Positions 1 through 8,948 of a DNA stretch of 64,000 nucleotides are shown in pieces. Both the position numbers and the translations under genes were made by a program. Origin of the DNA: Bacteroides ovatus (GTDB lineage Bacteria; Bacteroidota; Bacteroidia; Bacteroidales; Bacteroidaceae); assembly GCF_001314995.1 (NCBI RefSeq), contig NZ_CP012938.1, positions 1,922,001 to 1,986,000 on the forward strand, read 5' to 3'. Numbering within the stretch: the first letter of the stretch is position 1; each line of letters starts with the position of its first letter. The notes below the pieces were generated by a model. It saw only the letters and a list, made by a program, of their open reading frames with translations. It did not search any database and was not told where the DNA came from.

Positions 1-526
1 CCTTACGGATGGTCTTCAGAGGGAACGTGGCCACAATGGGCTGAACATTGGAGTTCAACACTGCCTGATACAACCCCAGCGTATCGGCCGAATGTTCCAG
101 ATAGGAAATCTCACGCACGAACAGTTTGTCGCCACGTCCTTTCTCGAAACGGATGACTTCGTCGCTGATGTAATCGCCCGGATAGCCGACTTTACGTTTC
201 TGCGCGTCTACCGGTGCTTTTACCACCCGGTTGACAATCAGTACATCACGCCCGAAAAGAGAGTCGGCTATTTCAAAGAAATATTTACCCTCTACGTAGT
301 GTACCTTGAAAAAGCCGTCCATTGTTTTGGCTTTGCCGGTGATTACTTTTGCATAAGGTTGCAGCGCATCTTTCTTGCTCTTGGCGATGGAGTCAGCTTT
401 TGCCTTATCCACTGCTTCCGTCTTGCTTTTCTTTTTCTTCTTTTTCTTGAAGATGTCCGTCGATTGCGCTCCGGCCAATGGAACGATCATTGCCAGAATC
501 ATCAGAATTGAAACTAATTTCTTCAT
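1..526 (-). CDS. Zinc-dependent metalloprotease (DUF5117/DUF5118 type), N-terminal part
   Basis: Only the first 175 codons lie in the window; the rest runs off the left edge. The start is the ATG at 526, followed by a signal peptide (MKKLVSILMILAMIVPLAGA). Directly after it comes a lysine run (FKKKKKKK). The segment around residues 70-150 (GFFKVHYVEGKYFFEI, LFGRDVLIVNR) matches in order the N-terminus of the full-length metalloprotease at 51996-54629, which has an HEVGH zinc site. The catalytic region is not visible here, so activity is inferred from that relative. It is the last visible gene of the SusC/SusD operon beginning at 8728, 42 bp after the fimbrillin-like gene, which suggests a secreted or surface peptidase working with the uptake pair. 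Confidence 0.85.
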   Translation of the reverse strand, partial: MKKLVSILMILAMIVPLAGAQSTDIFKKKKKKKSKTEAVDKAKADSIAKSKKDALQPYAKVITGKAKTMDGFFKVHYVEGKYFFEIADSLFGRDVLIVNRVVKAPVDAQKRKVGYPGDYISDEVIRFEKGRGDKLFVREISYLEHSADTLGLYQAVLNSNVQPIVATFPLKTIRK

Positions 527-568
527 TTTTTCTTTTTTAATATTTATATACAGATACAAAGATAATAA

Positions 569-1540
569 TTATTCGATAGCGGTAATATCTTTCATATTCA
601 GGTTGTTATCCGTTGACCAGAAGCCTGTTTTGGGTTTGCCTGAAGTCGTATATTCCCGTCCGTCGATTGTCAGCGTAAATTTATAGGTATAATTCATTCC
701 TTTTTCAAAAGGAACGGCAACCATCATATAAGCGGTTTCCAGTGAAGACGGAAGTCCGAAAGCCGGCATTCCGGCATTTACTACCAGTCCGTCGGGAATG
801 TTGTAAGTGATGCTATTCAAAGGGGTACCGCTGATTTCACCCGTTGCCAGGTTAACGGTGGCTCCGTCTGCATAAGACAGGGGATGTTCGTCACAAGTTA
901 CTACAATTTTAGTACAGGTTTTGTTGGCCAAAGCATCCGGACATTCCAACGCGGGCAAGGTGAGCTGGGAAAACAAAGGTTTGAATTCTCCTAAAGAAAC
1001 CGTAGCTGCCGAATAACTGGAAGTGGTGGCCGAAGCGTATGCGAAGCCATATTTACGATTGGGCACAAATTCCGATGCATAGTGTTCCTGCACCGAAATG
1101 TTTGGAAGGGCTACTGTTTTGTAATCCTGCGAGGCGGCACTATAAGGGGTGTATGCGTAAATGGTATGATCGCCGCTTTTAAATCCTGCGGATAGTTCCG
1201 AAGAGGGATTCAAGGTCACTTCGTCGGTCACATGATCTTCATTGTCATAGGTGATATATGTCTTACCTTCATATTCCATCACAGTAGCTTTGGCTACTTC
1301 CGACGGGGCGTACGGCAAGTTATCCTGCGATTTGCCATCGGACAACACATATATTCCTATCTTGTCCGCTTCAATCCATCCCTGACTTCCATGGGAGTAC
1401 ACATTATAAGCACCGGAAACGGCAATTTTCCCCACCACGGGAATGTCTACATCTTCATCTTCACCATCATCACTACTGCAACTAACTGAAGATAACGCCA
1501 AAGCCACACAAGCGGCAAAATAAAAAAGTCTATTTTTCAT
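569..1540 (-). CDS. Fimbrillin-like (Mfa-type) lipoprotein
   Basis: A 323-residue exported protein. The N-terminus has a lipoprotein signal ending at Cys21 (LSSVSC) and then an acidic linker (DDGEDEDVD). The body has features of the Bacteroidetes fimbrillin/Mfa-like family: an early 'IGIYVLSDG' strand, the 'HTIYAYTPYS' motif near residue 127, and a C-terminal 'NYTYKFTLTIDGREYT...W' segment. Such proteins are surface lipoproteins, some of which form pilus stalks or tips. Its position within a SusC/SusD operon, 94 bp after the PKD-like lipoprotein, suggests a surface ligand-binding role instead of a pilus role. The family call is by pattern; a generic surface-binding lipoprotein is the alternative. 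Confidence 0.7.
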   Translation of the reverse strand: MKNRLFYFAACVALALSSVSCSSDDGEDEDVDIPVVGKIAVSGAYNVYSHGSQGWIEADKIGIYVLSDGKSQDNLPYAPSEVAKATVMEYEGKTYITYDNEDHVTDEVTLNPSSELSAGFKSGDHTIYAYTPYSAASQDYKTVALPNISVQEHYASEFVPNRKYGFAYASATTSSYSAATVSLGEFKPLFSQLTLPALECPDALANKTCTKIVVTCDEHPLSYADGATVNLATGEISGTPLNSITYNIPDGLVVNAGMPAFGLPSSLETAYMMVAVPFEKGMNYTYKFTLTIDGREYTTSGKPKTGFWSTDNNLNMKDITAIE

Positions 1541-1634
1541 ACTTTTCTCGTTTAAATGATTAATTATTTACTGATAGATTATTTTCTTGTTTCTAATATT
1601 CTTCTTTTCATTTCTTACCTTTTCCTTCCTGTTC

Positions 1635-3275
1635 CTAATATTCTCCTTCATAGTTCGTGCACCACACCACGCCTTTCACATCGCCAAACCCGCTGAACGT
1701 CTGCAATTCCAGATCGGGAGCAAAACCTTCGAAGAGGCGTACCATCTGACTCCTGTTTACGTCGATTATGGCGATCTCTCCATTTTCCTGCGAAAGTGCC
1801 AGCCGGAAGTTCGGATCAGTACTATTTCCTCCATAGCCATAGAACTCGCAAACGACGGGGCTTCCACTGATACCGATGATACGACTGCCGGCTGTATAAG
1901 CTAGCATGTGGCTGCGCATCTGCATACTGTATATATAGAGATTTTTGTCTCCATCGGTAAAGTAGAAATAAGGATTCTTTTCAAAGTTGGAGGACATCTT
2001 GATGACACTTTGCGAGGTCAATAAGGAGCCGCCACTAAATCCGTATTGTTCTGTACCGGTTATCAGGTGAGAATTATTATCCATTCCTTTGACGGCAAAC
2101 TCATGCAAATTATAATTCCCGGTGCCCTGCACGTCGATCAACGATACATAGTTTGCCCAGAAAGTCACTCCGCCGTTGGAGGCTACATCTATCTTTTCGT
2201 AAGCACCGATTGCCAGACAGCGGGTTCCCGCTCCCATGTCGTTCACCCGCAACACACCGGAAGGCACTTCCAAATCCTGATCGTATGTTTCGAAGTAGAC
2301 AATGGCGGGGGTATAAGCTGTTCCCCACTGCGTATAGTCCGTGATACCGATAAAACGGGCGTTCTGCTCATCATACAAGATACAGCGTTCTTCATCGGCA
2401 CACCAATAAGTAACGTTATGAAACGGTGCGAAACAGGTAATGCGACTGCCTCCCTCAAACTCATACGGCATGGCACTATACTTTCCATAATATGGAATTT
2501 CTTTATTGTCACTGCCTACGGCACGGATATACACGTCTCCCTGTTCGGAACAAATCACGTAATATTCTTTTTTGAACGCGAAGTTCATCATCCGCAAATC
2601 TTCCGGCTCTTTACGGTTCTCGAATTCGTCGGCAAGCCACATATCCTTTTGCAACGAATTGCCATCCAGCGTGACACTTCCACTGCCCTGATTAATCAGG
2701 ATTTTCGGTAAACCTGATACGTAGGAACCGGAGATGGAGCCTAATACATAATAGTAATAGATTCCGCGCGGGTCTGTGCCCAAGCCGTCTTCGATGGTGC
2801 TTTCTACATCGTGCGTAGCCCGGAGGCTGGGATTGATGAAAGATAGGGAGGATTTTCCGTCTCCTTTGTCGGAAAGAATCATCCATCCCCAGTCGAAACT
2901 GTTCTTTCCCGTCAGGGTATATTTATTGCTGATATAAGTTTCATTCGTTTCTTTATTGATGACTTTCAGTATCAGTTCGTACGTTCCGCCTTTCTCGAAC
3001 TGGTATTTCAGATGATAACCAGTGTAAATCAGTTCACGGTTCAGATACCATTGAACGGTAAATAGTTCATCTACATTGCCGATGTCCGTTGAGAAATTGA
3101 TGGGAGCATCCATCTCGAAAAGGGTTCCTACCATAAATGTGTAATCCGACGAAGCGGAATTCACAAAGGAGACTTTGGCAGAGTCGGTATAGTCATAGTT
3201 TCCCAAATCGTCATAGCAGCCGGTTATCACGAGAAGCTGCAGGATTGAAATGAATAATATTGTTTTTCGCTTCAT
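1635..3275 (-). CDS. PKD-like family lipoprotein
   Basis: A 546-residue surface lipoprotein with a signal peptide and lipobox ending at Cys20 (LLVITGC), followed by YDDLGNYDY, which is typical of the PKD-like lipoproteins that accompany SusC/SusD/DUF4843 sets. An immunoglobulin/PKD-like beta domain appears at about residues 30-125 (FTVQWYLNRELIYTGYHLKYQFEKGGTYELILKV). The rest looks like a beta-propeller-type body with repeated Y-Y-rich strands. It lies 9 bp after the DUF4843 gene, so translation is probably coupled. Its likely role is binding substrate at the cell surface next to the SusCD complex; the substrate is unknown. Confidence 0.8.
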   Translation of the reverse strand: MKRKTILFISILQLLVITGCYDDLGNYDYTDSAKVSFVNSASSDYTFMVGTLFEMDAPINFSTDIGNVDELFTVQWYLNRELIYTGYHLKYQFEKGGTYELILKVINKETNETYISNKYTLTGKNSFDWGWMILSDKGDGKSSLSFINPSLRATHDVESTIEDGLGTDPRGIYYYYVLGSISGSYVSGLPKILINQGSGSVTLDGNSLQKDMWLADEFENRKEPEDLRMMNFAFKKEYYVICSEQGDVYIRAVGSDNKEIPYYGKYSAMPYEFEGGSRITCFAPFHNVTYWCADEERCILYDEQNARFIGITDYTQWGTAYTPAIVYFETYDQDLEVPSGVLRVNDMGAGTRCLAIGAYEKIDVASNGGVTFWANYVSLIDVQGTGNYNLHEFAVKGMDNNSHLITGTEQYGFSGGSLLTSQSVIKMSSNFEKNPYFYFTDGDKNLYIYSMQMRSHMLAYTAGSRIIGISGSPVVCEFYGYGGNSTDPNFRLALSQENGEIAIIDVNRSQMVRLFEGFAPDLELQTFSGFGDVKGVVWCTNYEGEY

Positions 3276-3284
3276 AGTTTATTG

Positions 3285-4010
3285 TCAGTTATCGAGAATT
3301 GTTTCATACAGGGGTGTCACTCCGTCTGCATCATAATACTGGTAATTACCTTGCTGCCACTGGTTTTTCCACCAGGTCTTGAAGTCGGCTATCAGGTTGA
3401 TAAACTCAAGACCGGTGTATTTATCCAATGATTCGAGTATCTCGCCATCCATGAAAATGATAAAAACGCGGTATTTCATATCCGAGTATACTCCCAGATT
3501 GGCCGCTGAACTCTGGCTCCACCACACAGGGCAGGAAATCCGGTCGGTCACTTGAATCGTGACGTATTGATATTCTGCCGGGCCTACCAGACAGTTTTCC
3601 ACTGCATCCAGCGAAAGGGTAAGTGTATATTCTGTGTTGAGCAGTGCTTCATTACGATAGACGGTGACTTCGTAGGTGTCTTCTGCCAGTCCTTTATGGA
3701 AGATGCCGGAAGTCAAAGGGGCATAATCGATGCCGGAACGGGCGGTGCTCTTCTCTCCCACTGCGGAAATATCACAGGTAGCATTTTCTTCGAGCAGGTA
3801 GCCAAGAAGTGTCATTTTCACTTTCACGGTTCCTTCCCGAAGCAAGGGTGCATCCGTAGCAAAATTGAATGTTATTTTCTGGGGAGACTTATCGTTCATG
3901 TAAGTAAAATAGACGTAGTTGTCTCCATGATAAACTTCCAGTTGCTCTTCGCTGCAGGAGGCGAAAACAAGCAGCAGGCAGAAGGTGGTATATGTCAATA
4001 TTCGTTTCAT
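3285..4010 (-). CDS. DUF4843 surface lipoprotein
   Basis: A 241-residue lipoprotein with the lipobox at Cys19 (LLVFASC). The opening 'EEQLEVYHGDNYVYF' and the Calx-beta-like stretch 'VKMTLLGYLLEENATCDIS...LAEDTYEVTVYRN' are typical of DUF4843 proteins, which are nearly always encoded between SusD and a PKD-like lipoprotein, as here. It begins 12 bp after the SusD gene and ends 9 bp before the PKD-like gene. Function is not established for the family; the setting suggests an accessory surface-binding protein of the uptake complex. Confidence 0.8.
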   Translation of the reverse strand: MKRILTYTTFCLLLVFASCSEEQLEVYHGDNYVYFTYMNDKSPQKITFNFATDAPLLREGTVKVKMTLLGYLLEENATCDISAVGEKSTARSGIDYAPLTSGIFHKGLAEDTYEVTVYRNEALLNTEYTLTLSLDAVENCLVGPAEYQYVTIQVTDRISCPVWWSQSSAANLGVYSDMKYRVFIIFMDGEILESLDKYTGLEFINLIADFKTWWKNQWQQGNYQYYDADGVTPLYETILDN

Positions 4011-4022
4011 ATTATCCGGGGA

Positions 4023-5582
4023 TTAGTTCGTTGTTTCACTTGCAGGCAATGGAAGTACATAGGAACCGGCCATGTTGATTTCTCCTTCCTCGTCAGAGTC
4101 GGGTACGGTGGAGAGGTTCATCCGTTTGTAGGTGTAAAAGGTGCCGCCTTCACCTATCATTTCTTTTCGTATATCGAGCAGTATCTCGGCATCCAGTTGT
4201 TCACGGGTACTGACTGTCAGACTAAGGGTACGCTCGGCTCCACGGGCTTTCCTGACTGTTTCGAGGTAGTTGATGCCGTCGGTTATTTTGCCATTATAGC
4301 TGCTTATTTCCGCCAGGATATGGCAGATTTCGCTAAACCGGATCACGGGAATCATCGGATTCTCCATCGCTTCTACCACCGATTCTACCGAAGGGTTATA
4401 CTTGAGGGTGTAGTACTTAGACTGGGTTTCATTGGTGGTCCCAATCAGGTAAGTCAGCCGGTAGTCGGTATATACCCCAGTGTTGTCCGAAGCAAACAGG
4501 GAAGGGATGTTCGCCAACGGCAGACGGGTGGTAGACGAAGAGGAGGAAGAACCCCATACAGCCTGTTCATAATCCGTTGCCAACTGTTTCTTGTACAATC
4601 CGAACAAGATGTCATGGGAGACTTTCGTGTATCGGGAATTGAGATTGCAAGTGATGTTTTCTCCTTCTGTAAAGCCTATCCATCGCTTCTGCAAATAATA
4701 GGTGTTGTAGAGTTCTTTGGCGGCTGTTTCTGCATTTCTGTAGTAGGCAGGGCCGGCATAGATGCAGACACGGGCTTTCAACCCCAACAATGCCAGATAG
4801 TTGATACGGATGCCGCGATACCAGAAAAATGCGCCCATATCGTCTATATAGGAACCGGAATTGAAGCGGTAACGGGAATTCCATTCGGGAGTAGGTTCGT
4901 ACATTTGTGAAGCATACATTGCTTCGGGATGGTATTCGGTGTCAAACTTACGCAGAATGTCTTCCGCTTCCAGCAGGTCTTTCAGGATTTTCTCGATAAA
5001 ATCGGTAACGGTGCTCTTTTCTATCACAGCGGCTTCATATTTATCACGGTAAGGAAGATAAGTGCCGGAAGGGTTGGTTGCCGGCGCAGGAGCAAACAGG
5101 CGGAGCAGGTCAAAATGCATCATCGCCCTTAATGACAAAGCTTCCGCATAAATGAGTTTTTTCTCTTCTTCACCATATTCGAACAAAGAAATGTCCGTCG
5201 GCAGAATGTTCTCGATGAGCTTGTTCAGGTTGGCTATTACTTTATAACCTTTCTCCCAAATAGCGGTCACGACGGGTTCGGTGTCGACCGTGTTATAGAT
5301 AAGTTCGGAAGCATCGGCATACATCGGAGAGATGGTTCCCACTTTTTGATTGTATTGTTGGGAGATGGCGCTTAGAAATCCCCAACTAAGTTGCTTACCG
5401 TAGAGTTCGTCGGACGCCAAGTTGGTGTAAATGCCGTTTAGCGCGTTCCGGTAGCCGAAACCGGTGGAAAACAGATCGTCGTCGGCAATCGCATTGTCGG
5501 GCGTTACGTCCAGCCAGGCATTGCAGGAGACTGTTAATATTCCTGCCAGGGCTATTAGTATATGGTTGATTCGTTTCTTCAT
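4023..5582 (-). CDS. SusD/RagB family nutrient-binding outer membrane lipoprotein
   Basis: A 519-residue lipoprotein (lipobox at Cys20, GILTVSC) that starts with the usual SusD opening NAWLDVTPDNAIADDDLF. The N-terminal SusD-like helical region carries 'GYRNALNGIYTNLAS' and 'YAEALSLRAMMHFDLLRLFAP', the TPR-like signature of the family. SusD proteins lie on the outside of the outer membrane as a lid on the SusC channel and bind the substrate. It is 8 bp downstream of its SusC partner. A run of serines near residues 344-352 (WGSSSSSSTTR) is a local low-complexity stretch. Confidence 0.95.
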   Translation of the reverse strand: MKKRINHILIALAGILTVSCNAWLDVTPDNAIADDDLFSTGFGYRNALNGIYTNLASDELYGKQLSWGFLSAISQQYNQKVGTISPMYADASELIYNTVDTEPVVTAIWEKGYKVIANLNKLIENILPTDISLFEYGEEEKKLIYAEALSLRAMMHFDLLRLFAPAPATNPSGTYLPYRDKYEAAVIEKSTVTDFIEKILKDLLEAEDILRKFDTEYHPEAMYASQMYEPTPEWNSRYRFNSGSYIDDMGAFFWYRGIRINYLALLGLKARVCIYAGPAYYRNAETAAKELYNTYYLQKRWIGFTEGENITCNLNSRYTKVSHDILFGLYKKQLATDYEQAVWGSSSSSSTTRLPLANIPSLFASDNTGVYTDYRLTYLIGTTNETQSKYYTLKYNPSVESVVEAMENPMIPVIRFSEICHILAEISSYNGKITDGINYLETVRKARGAERTLSLTVSTREQLDAEILLDIRKEMIGEGGTFYTYKRMNLSTVPDSDEEGEINMAGSYVLPLPASETTN

Positions 5583-5590
5583 TGGTATTG

Positions 5591-8500
5591 CTAGAATATG
5601 ATGTTAGTAGTCAGATTGAATGAACGTGAGTAAGGATAATCCAGTCCCCGCTCCTGGCGGATGGTAGACCAATAGAACAAGTCGTTCATCGTGAACGAAA
5701 AGCGCAGGCCGGACAGACGTAGTTTCCTCAATTGTTCCGGACGGAAATTGTAGCTCATTGTCAATGAACTCCATTGCAGGGTATTGTTCTTCTGTACAAA
5801 ACGCGAAGAAGCACCGGTAGTGACATTACGGTCACGAATATCTTTCATCGTAGTTATATCTCCCGGCCTCTGCCAACGGTCGAGCAGTACCCGCTTATCT
5901 ACATTGTCATTCTTAATATCAGCATTTTCTACATAAGAGACGAGGGTATTGTTGTAAGCATCGCCGCCAAAGGTATAAAGGAAAGAGGCAAACATGGACA
6001 ACTGTTTATAAGACAGGGTGTAACCGAACGAGCCTTGTCCTTTGGGGGCTGTATCGCCAATGATGGTCCATTCGTCGGCAGACCATACATCGGTAACATC
6101 ACCATTACGGCGAAGATAGATTTCTTTGCCATTTGTGGGGCTGATTCCCAATGACTTCATTCCGTAGATGGAGGTCAGAGAAGCTCCTTCATAATACTTC
6201 AGATATGTTTGAGCGTATTTCGAATCAGAGCTGCTTTCGGGGTTATATCCGCTGAACAGTTCTTCTACCCTTTTATTATAGTCACGCATTGCCTGGGAGA
6301 TTTCGACAATCGTATCTTTGTTTCTTGCAAAGCTGCCGTAGAGTTGCAAGAGCCAGTTTCTATCGCTGTAAAGCCTCATCCGCAGTTCCAGTTCGACACC
6401 GGTATTTTTCACTTTTCCCATATTCTCTTTGTAGGAGGTGAATCCGGTAGAAGAAGGGATGGTGTAATCGGTTATCAGGTCGATAGTACGTTCATCATAG
6501 GCAGAGGCTTTCAGATAGACTTTATCATGCCATAGCCCGATTTCAATTCCGTAATCGAGCGTGTATTTGCGTTCCCATTTCAGGTTCGGATTTCCCATCT
6601 GATAGAGGAATACGCCGTACCCTGTGGGGTACCAGCTGTCTGTCTGCAACTGATACATATCTTTAGCCGAATAGAGGGAGAAGTTGGTCTTTCCGGTCAG
6701 CCCGTAGGAGGCACGGAACTTCAGCATGGAGAAGAGTTCGTTCGACTTCATAAAATCATAATTATGAATATTGATTCCTGCTCCTGTCGACCAGAACATA
6801 GACCATCTTTTATCGGAACCGAACTCGGAAGAGCCGTCGATACGTCCTGTAAGGTCTGCCAGATAGATATTGTTATAAGTATAGTTGGAAGTAAATAAGG
6901 CTCCTACCAGACGGGTGGTATTGTCTGAACTGCTGGGCTTGCCATACACTTCTGCCGCATAGTTTGATGAGACAAGATCGCCACCCGGAAATCCCCGGTA
7001 ATGTGTTTCGGAAGCTGTGCTCTGCGTCTGTCTCATGCTAGAGGATAAGCAGATGTTCAGGTTGTGTCCCCTGAAAGTATTGTTGTACATGAGTGACAGG
7101 CTTCCGTCTATCACTGTCCGCTTTTGCGTGGATTCCGTTTTTTCACCGTTAATGCTGCCTGTACTGGCTGAATAACTGGCAGAAGCGGGATCTTTGTATA
7201 AATCACCGGTCGAGTTTCTCATCAGGACAGAGAACTGTCCGCGCAGACGCAAACCGTCAGTGATGCGCCAGTTCAGACTAAGGTCATCGGTTACTTCGTT
7301 ATAACCGGAACGATCGAAGCTGTTGTAGAAATTGATTTCGTACAGTGGATTTACTTGTGTACTGCTGGCACCGTCGAACTTTTCGAGACGACGGACATAA
7401 TCGCCATTCTCATCATACAGGCGCATATAGGGAAGTAAATGGGAATAGTCGCTGAATGAATTGAAGGGGACATCTGTACTTTTATTATAAGTATAGGTCA
7501 CTTTGTTCTTTATTTGTAATCCGCCAATACGGTAGTCTACATAAAAAGCGGCATTGGCATTTTTACGGGAAGAGTGTTTCATCACTCCTTCTGTTCCTCT
7601 GAATCCCAGTTCCACGCCCCAACGCACATCGTTTTCTCCACCGTCTATGAAGACGGAGTGTTTGTTGTTTAAAGCTGTGCGCAGTCCTTGAGAAAGCCAG
7701 TATGTATCGACACCCGTCAGTACATTATTGAGGCGTTGATAGTAACCGTTGGTATAGGGGGCTATTTCCGGCGTGTTACTGTCATATAGTCCTGCCAAAC
7801 GTTCTGTTTCTAATTTCTCACGGGCATTCATCAGATTGTAAGAAGATAAATCCGGCAGTTCGGCAGACAGTACTCCGGAGTACTGTACGCGAAACTTTCC
7901 GGCTTCCGGTGCACGCCGTTCAACTACAATGACTCCGTTAGCCGCACGCGAACCATACATGGCAGTAGCGGCAGCATCTTTCAAAATATTGATACTGTGG
8001 ATGCTATTCATATCGAGGTCGTATATCTTTTCTACATCGACTTCAAAACCATCCAGGATAAAGATAGGCAGATTGGAGTTACCGCTCAAGACTTCCCGGG
8101 AGATGGAGGAGGTAGAAGTCTGTCCCAGTGTCGTTTGTCCGATACCGGTCTGACCACGCAAGACAAACTGGGGCAGGCTGTTGGGATCGGACCCCGCTGC
8201 CAGATTCTCCTGTATCCTGAAAGAGGGATCGAAGGTTTGAATAGCTGAAATCAGGTTGTTAGGATTCACTCTCAACAGGTCTTCTTTTTCTATCTTTGTC
8301 GTATTTCCAGTGAAGCTTTCTTTCTGTATGGAGTTGTAGCCGGTCACAATCACTTCCTGAATACTTTCAGTGGCTTCTACCATTAGTACATCGACTTTCT
8401 GCCTGGAAGTGGTTTTGATTTTACGGGTTTCGAAACCGATATAGGAATAGATGACCAAACCGCCCTCTTCGGGCAGGGTCAACACGTAGCAACCGTTTAT

Positions 8501-8728
8501 ATCGGTAATTACACCATTGGAATGACCATCCAGACGAATCGTCACCCCTACCATCGGTTCATTGGAGAGTTTCTCAATCACCCGGCCATAAACATAATTT
8601 CCCTGCGGAGGAAGATTGTATGTTTCTTTTAAATTCTTTTTGTTTTGGGCTATTGCATTCGTAGATAGTGATAAAATATATACAAATAGTAAGATTCTAT
8701 TCAAAGCCCCGGAATTTAGCTTTTGCAT
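5591..8728 (-). CDS. SusC/RagA TonB-dependent outer membrane transporter
   Basis: A 1045-residue TonB-linked channel. The order is: signal peptide (residues 1-28), carboxypeptidase-regulatory-like domain (about 46-115, GRVIEKLSNEPMVGVTIRLDG), TonB-box-like EVIVTGYN, plug domain ending in the diagnostic AAATAMYGSRAANGVIVV stretch (about 252-270), and a beta barrel ending in a C-terminal phenylalanine. It imports an unknown ligand across the outer membrane with its SusD partner. It heads an operon SusC-SusD-DUF4843-PKD-fimbrillin-metalloprotease. A good Bacteroides promoter lies just upstream. No FecR-like domain or anti-sigma pair is seen nearby. Confidence 0.95.
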   Translation of the reverse strand: MQKLNSGALNRILLFVYILSLSTNAIAQNKKNLKETYNLPPQGNYVYGRVIEKLSNEPMVGVTIRLDGHSNGVITDINGCYVLTLPEEGGLVIYSYIGFETRKIKTTSRQKVDVLMVEATESIQEVIVTGYNSIQKESFTGNTTKIEKEDLLRVNPNNLISAIQTFDPSFRIQENLAAGSDPNSLPQFVLRGQTGIGQTTLGQTSTSSISREVLSGNSNLPIFILDGFEVDVEKIYDLDMNSIHSINILKDAAATAMYGSRAANGVIVVERRAPEAGKFRVQYSGVLSAELPDLSSYNLMNAREKLETERLAGLYDSNTPEIAPYTNGYYQRLNNVLTGVDTYWLSQGLRTALNNKHSVFIDGGENDVRWGVELGFRGTEGVMKHSSRKNANAAFYVDYRIGGLQIKNKVTYTYNKSTDVPFNSFSDYSHLLPYMRLYDENGDYVRRLEKFDGASSTQVNPLYEINFYNSFDRSGYNEVTDDLSLNWRITDGLRLRGQFSVLMRNSTGDLYKDPASASYSASTGSINGEKTESTQKRTVIDGSLSLMYNNTFRGHNLNICLSSSMRQTQSTASETHYRGFPGGDLVSSNYAAEVYGKPSSSDNTTRLVGALFTSNYTYNNIYLADLTGRIDGSSEFGSDKRWSMFWSTGAGINIHNYDFMKSNELFSMLKFRASYGLTGKTNFSLYSAKDMYQLQTDSWYPTGYGVFLYQMGNPNLKWERKYTLDYGIEIGLWHDKVYLKASAYDERTIDLITDYTIPSSTGFTSYKENMGKVKNTGVELELRMRLYSDRNWLLQLYGSFARNKDTIVEISQAMRDYNKRVEELFSGYNPESSSDSKYAQTYLKYYEGASLTSIYGMKSLGISPTNGKEIYLRRNGDVTDVWSADEWTIIGDTAPKGQGSFGYTLSYKQLSMFASFLYTFGGDAYNNTLVSYVENADIKNDNVDKRVLLDRWQRPGDITTMKDIRDRNVTTGASSRFVQKNNTLQWSSLTMSYNFRPEQLRKLRLSGLRFSFTMNDLFYWSTIRQERGLDYPYSRSFNLTTNIIF

Positions 8729-8755
8729 AACGGATATATATAGTTATTACATCTG

Positions 8756-8786
8756 CAAAAGTATCTTTATAGAATAGACTGGACAA
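8756..8786 (-). promoter_or_regulatory. Bacteroides-type promoter of the SusC operon
   Basis: On the minus strand a TACTTTTG (-7 box, TAnnTTTG) occupies 8756-8763 and a TTG (-33 box) occupies 8784-8786, 20 bp apart. The start codon at 8728 lies about 28 bp downstream of the -7 box, giving a short leader. Confidence 0.65.
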
Positions 8787-8884
8787 TCACGGATTTTAGG
8801 TATTTTATACAACTATTATACCAATACATTATTAAAGCGGATATTTTTTGCTTCCGTTTAGGTATTAACTAATAGCAAAACAAA

Positions 8885-8929
8885 CAACTGCATCATTTAT
8901 CCTCTATCAGAAGACAAATGATGCAGTTG
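8885..8929 (-). terminator. Hairpin terminator after the alcohol dehydrogenase
   Basis: A perfect 14-bp stem (CAACTGCATCATTT and its complement) with a 17-nt loop. Read on the minus strand it is followed by TTTGTTTTGC, and it begins 19 bp after the dehydrogenase stop codon. Confidence 0.8.
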
Positions 8930-8948
8930 CTCGTTATATCTGTTTTCC

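Noticed and set aside
3552..4910. Plus-strand frame of 452 codons opposite the DUF4843 and SusD genes
   Set aside because: It spans two well-supported minus-strand genes and its translation is rich in unusual Cys/His/Phe stretches with no family features.
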